DNA from: Candidatus Delongbacteria bacterium
GTDB lineage: Bacteria > CAIWAD01
Assembly (NCBI GenBank): GCA_041675285.1
Contig: JBAYTZ010000001.1
Location: 372,001 to 436,000 of the forward strand
Direction: 5' to 3'
DNA length: 64,000 bases
The translations under genes were made by a program, and so were the position numbers. This document shows, piece by piece, positions 61,113-64,000 of the stretch. Positions within the stretch are counted from its first letter, which is position 1. Every line of letters begins with the position of its first letter. The notes under the pieces were generated by a model. It did no database searches. It saw only the letters and a program-made list of their open reading frames with translations, and was not told the origin of the DNA.

Positions 61113-61202
61113 TTCGAGCGACCAAAATTCTATTGATAAGCAAAGACTTAATGTCAGGTCGAGCCAGTTGTCCGCTCCTTTGTCGACATGTCTCCAACGA
61201 CC

Positions 61203-61218
61203 TGGAGAAATCTCTCCA
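61203..61218. promoter_or_regulatory. Inverted repeat, candidate upstream activator site
   Basis: TGGAGAAATCTCTCCA is a perfect 6-bp inverted repeat (TGGAGA/TCTCCA, 4-bp centre) lying about 100 bp upstream of the sigma-54 promoter, the usual distance for an NtrC-type enhancer. One copy only was found. Confidence 0.45.
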
Positions 61219-61854
61219 AAGGTGGCTCAGCATCGATGAGCTCCGACAGGCTGAAGGCAACATGCTGTCGTTCGTATGGCGGCGGGTGGTAAGGGTCGCC
61301 TCCGCAGAGGCCTTTCGCGCAAGTGCTTGATCGCAAAGAAATTCGAAGTCTTGAGTACAACAGGTCAGCTGCTGGAGCAGGCAAAATCCCATACAAAACT
61401 CAGTTGGCTGAAGACTTTGCGCGGAAGCCATGGATTGACAACGGGGCTTCCAGGGTATGTTGCACCCCCACCTATCTTGGCTCCCGTAGCCTCACGCTCA
61501 CCGCCTCCCTTGGAGCCAATCATGTCTTGCCTGAATAGATTCCAGCCCCCCGCCGATCGTCGGCGTGTTCATCATTGCGCCCTCTCCCGATCCGTTCTGC
61601 TGATCCTCTTCTAACCCGGACCGACAGTCAAGGCCTGGCTGATTACCAGGCTTAAGCAGGGACTTGTCTGCCCGGGCTTCCTCATGCCCATTCCATTCCC
61701 GTGAAAAGCACGGGCCGGGTGATCCATGCCTGTGGGTCTCCTGGGCGGACTCTGTCCACTCCCTTCATCTGTTGGCCCGGCGCGCATCAGCGCCCGGGTT
61801 TAATCATGCCTCTTGGCGGCTTCGCGCCGGCGCTGACCCAGCGCTGGAGCCATC
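61219..61854. other. Intergenic stretch between the divergent efflux operon and the replication block; no gene seen
   Basis: The short open frames here have no family-like composition. Hairpins GCCTGG-CTGATTA-CCAGGC (61633-61651) and CCCGGCGC...GCGCCCGGG followed by TTTAAT (about 61776-61804) are visible. The base composition is lower in GC than in the flanking genes, especially near 61300-61450. Confidence 0.5.
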
Positions 61855-62562
61855 GTGCTGCCCTCCAAACAAGACGCCTTCACGCCCGCGTCCACCACCG
61901 ATTACCTCGCACTCGCGGCTCGCGAGCCGGCTTTGCCGCCCACGTTGACAGACTTCCTGGCTCTGCTGGGACCGGCGGCCAAAACCCAGCAAGCGGCCCG
62001 CCAAGCGGCTCTCAGCGCCTCCATCCACCATCTGCAGGCGGGCGTGCCCGAAGCCGCAAGCATCCAGCTCTGGCTACTCGTCTCCTACGCCCCGGCGCTG
62101 CAGGCCTTGGCTGGTCGCTATCGGATGACGGGCAGCAGCCTGGAAGAGACCGAGAGTTCGGTGATCATGGCGTTCCTGGAAACCCTGATGGGACTGGGGG
62201 AAGGGCGCCTGACGAACCCGTGTTTGGCGCATGAGCTCCTGCGTGACACCAAGCTCAGGCTTCGCGTTGCCCAGGGATTGAGGGACTACCAGCGTGTGGC
62301 GAAGGTGACCATCGCGCCCGACGAAGTCGTCATGCAAGACCATGTCCCGGATGAGCGCGTCGACGCCTACCAATCCCTTCAGGATCTGATCCAAGACATG
62401 CCCCTCACCGATGCCGAACGGGGCCTGCTGGTCGGTCTCTACGTCTACGGGTACTCGCTGCAAGAGATGGCATCCATGTTGGGCGAAGCCTACGACACCA
62501 CGCAGAAACGCCACAACAGGCTGCTAAAACGGTTGCGTCAAAAAAGAGAGAGAATCTCCTGA
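61855..62562 (+). CDS. Sigma-70 region-4-like HTH protein of the island
   Basis: 235 residues from a GTG at 61855, with GGAG 5 bp upstream. The N-terminal two thirds are helical without a clear family. The C-terminal 60 residues look like sigma region 4: LQDLIQDMPLTDAERGLLVGLYVYGYSLQEMASMLGEAYDTTQKRHNRLLKRLRQKRERIS, i.e. the L-x-x-R-E-R-like start, a helix-turn-helix and a basic end. It could be an alternative sigma factor or a phage/ICE-type regulator for the genes that follow 60 bp later. Confidence 0.65.
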   Translation: MLPSKQDAFTPASTTDYLALAAREPALPPTLTDFLALLGPAAKTQQAARQAALSASIHHLQAGVPEAASIQLWLLVSYAPALQALAGRYRMTGSSLEETESSVIMAFLETLMGLGEGRLTNPCLAHELLRDTKLRLRVAQGLRDYQRVAKVTIAPDEVVMQDHVPDERVDAYQSLQDLIQDMPLTDAERGLLVGLYVYGYSLQEMASMLGEAYDTTQKRHNRLLKRLRQKRERIS

Positions 62563-62624
62563 CCCCTGTCCGATTTCGGCCTTTTCGCCGCCCCTTTGGT
62601 GGGAAAGGACGAAGGAGAGACAGG

Positions 62625-62936
62625 ATGTCCGAGCCCAATCCCACCGACGCCACCAAGGTGGACCAGATCGAAGCCCGCGTGCGCGGCGCCTTCCTGGAAC
62701 TGGCCCTGACGGTCGGCGGCATCGTCGCCGAACACCCGACCCGTGACCCGGTCGTGTTTGCCCTCAGCCGCTCCGTGGAAAGGGCCTACCGCTCCTGCAT
62801 GGCGCCCCTGGCCGACTTGCGCGAGAGCGGTGTTGGCGAGCCCCAGGCACCCATGATCAATCTGCGCAGGCACCCGGCCATCCTGCACCTCCTCTCCGTC
62901 ATCGAGACGAAGTCCAGACACGAGATCCAGCACTAA
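62625..62936 (+). CDS. Small hypothetical protein of the island
   Basis: 103 residues, soluble, mostly helical (VDQIEARVRGAFLELALTVGGIVAEH, VVFALSRSVERAYRSCMAPLADL, RHPAILHLLSVIETKSRHEIQH). GAAGGAGAGACAGG precedes the ATG. No family recognised. It sits between the sigma-like gene and the gp32-like gene with short gaps, so it is probably cotranscribed. Confidence 0.75.
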   Translation: MSEPNPTDATKVDQIEARVRGAFLELALTVGGIVAEHPTRDPVVFALSRSVERAYRSCMAPLADLRESGVGEPQAPMINLRRHPAILHLLSVIETKSRHEIQH

Positions 62937-62960
62937 CCCACACCACAAGGAGGACCCACC

Positions 62961-63716
62961 ATGGGCCGGTTCGATGGCATGAACAAGACCTACGAGGAGC
63001 ACGACCTGCAGAGCGGGCGCTACCTCAAGTTCGAAGACGGAGACAAGCACCTGGTCGCCTTCCTGGGCGAGCCCCACATCCGGGCGGTCTATTGGGATGG
63101 CGCGACCTACCACCCCTGGACCGACGGCTGCGGGAAGGAGAAGACACTCAAGACCAGCATGAACGTGGCCGTGCTGGAGAACAGGAACGGCGTCTATCAG
63201 ATCAAGGCCGTGAAGGTCCTGGAGAACTCGAAGACCTTCTACAAGCAGGTGTCCAAGATGGACACCAAGTACGGCGTCGACAACCAGGTCTTCGAGATCG
63301 AGCGCACCGGCACGAAGGCCAAGGACACGAGCTACACGGTGCTGCCCGAGGCCACCATCACCCCCGCCCTGCGCGCCCAGCTCGACGCCCTGGACCTCTA
63401 CGATTTGACGTCGGACGGCGGTGAGGATGCCGACGACAAGAAGGGCGGCGGGCCCAAGAAGCCCGAGCCCGCGGCCATCCTCACCCAGACCGATGGCGAT
63501 GCGCTCATCGCCCGCCTCAAGGCACTGAAGGCCACGCTGGGCGACGCCCAGGGCGGCCAGATGATGAACGACTTCCTGGCCACGTTCTCCATCGCCAAGA
63601 TCCGCGACCTGCCGGCGGGGTCCCTCTCCGTAGCCCAGACTTGGGTCACGCAGGAAGAGGAGAACGCGCGGCACGCGGCCAACGACGGCGACGTCCCCGG
63701 CGATCCCTTCGCCTGA
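62961..63716 (+). CDS. Probable gp32-like single-stranded-DNA-binding protein
   Basis: 251 residues with AAGGAGG upstream of the ATG. The first 130 residues are strand-rich and follow the order seen in phage gp32-like proteins: GRYLKFEDGDKHLVAFLGEPHIRAVYWDG, KTSMNVAVLENRNGVYQIKAVKVLENSKTFYKQV, then NQVFEIERTGTKAKDTSYTVLPE. A Lys/Pro linker at about 155-165 (DDKKGGGPKKPEP) leads to a helical part and an acidic, SSB-like tip (DGDVPGDPFA). Function inferred from this pattern and from the following helicase; not tested by search. Confidence 0.62.
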   Translation: MGRFDGMNKTYEEHDLQSGRYLKFEDGDKHLVAFLGEPHIRAVYWDGATYHPWTDGCGKEKTLKTSMNVAVLENRNGVYQIKAVKVLENSKTFYKQVSKMDTKYGVDNQVFEIERTGTKAKDTSYTVLPEATITPALRAQLDALDLYDLTSDGGEDADDKKGGGPKKPEPAAILTQTDGDALIARLKALKATLGDAQGGQMMNDFLATFSIAKIRDLPAGSLSVAQTWVTQEEENARHAANDGDVPGDPFA

Positions 63717-63736
63717 TCTCTGCAGCCCCCACATCC

Positions 63737-63777
63737 GGGCCCGGTCGGCACGTGCGCACCTCTTGCCGGCCGGGCCC
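63737..63777. other. Strong hairpin between the gp32-like and helicase genes
   Basis: GGGCCCGGTCGGCA (63737-63750) pairs with TGCCGGCCGGGCCC (63764-63777), 14 bp with one G-U, around a 13-nt loop. No T-run follows, so it is not an ordinary terminator; it may modulate expression within the unit. Confidence 0.6.
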
Positions 63778-63807
63778 ACTTCACGCCGCACAAGCCTGTG
63801 AGAGATC

Positions 63808-64000
63808 ATGCACCAAGACGCGACGGACTTCCCGGCCTTGCTGGAAGTGGCAGCACCGCCTACCCAACCGAAGCCGACCCTCACGATGGACGAGGTCTTC
63901 GGCCCTGGTGGACGGATGGCCCAGCAGCTGCCCGGCTACCAACCGCGCGAGAGCCAGCTCATCATGGCGCGCGAGGTGGCCGCCGCCCTGGCGACAGGCA
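63808..64000 (+). CDS. DinG/Rad3-like DNA helicase (partial, 5' end)
   Basis: 64 codons are visible. After a short tail, residues about 27-63 read MDEVFGPGGRMAQQLPGYQ and RESQLIMAREVAAALATG, the N-terminal signature of DinG/YoaA-type superfamily 2 helicases (FGPGG...LPGYE.R..Q..MA..V..AL). The Walker A motif lies beyond the window. It follows the gp32-like gene by about 90 bp. Confidence 0.75.
   Translation, partial: MHQDATDFPALLEVAAPPTQPKPTLTMDEVFGPGGRMAQQLPGYQPRESQLIMAREVAAALATG

Larger units (their letters stand above)
48753..64000. mobile_element. Genomic island integrated in tRNA-Arg(ACG), left end; continues past the window
   Basis: Bounded on the left by the tRNA fragment and P4-type integrase. 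Contents: integrase, decayed second integrase end, copper/silver efflux and two-component genes (50.4-61.1 kb), then a sigma-like protein, a gp32-like protein and a DinG-like helicase (61.9-64 kb). No second copy of the tRNA fragment appears up to 64,000, so the right end lies outside. That the efflux genes and the replication-like genes belong to one element is inferred from continuity, not proven. Confidence 0.75.

Noticed and set aside
61276..61614. 112-codon frame between the efflux operon and the sigma-like gene
   Set aside because: No ribosome site worth noting, no motif, and overlapping frames of similar length in the same stretch.

Overview
The window comes from a GC-rich, Gram-negative, flagellated bacterium. 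It encodes lptB (LPS export), two TonB/RND-type outer-membrane systems, a complete-looking flagellar basal-body and export cluster, sigma-54 (RpoN), and a secreted protein with a C-terminal type IX secretion (Por) sorting domain at 46.4-47.2 kb. The T9SS-type tail together with flagella, LPS genes and a metallopeptidase/propeller/BamA-like protein points to a poorly sampled lineage of the FCB group (Bacteroidota/Gemmatimonadota/Fibrobacterota and neighbouring candidate phyla). The sequence alone does not let me name the phylum.

Layout, chromosome side (1-48.75 kb). 1-15 kb: end of an unidentified gene, lptB, rpoN, coaE, a large outer-membrane metallopeptidase/beta-propeller/barrel protein, an M16C peptidase, a split biotin carboxylase and biotin carrier pair, a DOMON-like protein, and on the minus strand a TruC pseudouridine synthase fused to a methyltransferase. 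15-20.7 kb: an MFS permease, a WYL regulator, an unknown exported protein and a membrane histidine kinase. 20.8-39.4 kb: flagellar genes in the order flgBC-fliEFGHIJ-motE-fliK-flgDE, motAB, fliM-fliN(Y)-fliOPQR. Two blocks of this cluster begin with good sigma-54 promoter matches, upstream of flgB and of fliM. 39.4-44.6 kb: a cobalamin riboswitch with a terminator expression platform, followed by btuB-btuF-btuD-btuC. 44.7-48.4 kb: tRNA-Gly(CCC), a minimal OadG/OadB sodium-pump module, the T9SS cargo protein, and a DUF134/NifX-like pair.

Island side (48.75 kb to the window end). A 42-bp 3' fragment of tRNA-Arg(ACG) still carries its terminator on the left. It is followed at once by a P4-type tyrosine integrase with an intact R-H-R-H-Y catalytic set, and by a decayed second integrase C-terminus. 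The cargo is a minus-strand gene series: a DUF2231-like membrane protein, CusC/CusB/CusA-type copper/silver efflux, an NtrC-family response regulator with GAFTGA, a membrane histidine kinase with a Met/His-rich loop, and a Met/His-rich YVTN propeller lipoprotein. The series starts with a sigma-54 promoter and has an inverted repeat about 100 bp upstream of it, so the island's metal resistance appears to depend on the host's RpoN. At the right edge a plus-strand block begins: a sigma-70 region-4-like protein, an unknown small protein, a gp32-like ssDNA-binding protein and the start of a DinG-like helicase. This looks like the replication and maintenance module of the element, which continues beyond the window.

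Two families of long imperfect inverted repeats, one built on CACAGAGACACAGAG and one on GGACACGAAGAACACGAAG, recur four times between genes, once inside the flgB-flgC interval. The motB-fliM gap holds further hairpin copies and a 17-bp tandem repeat.
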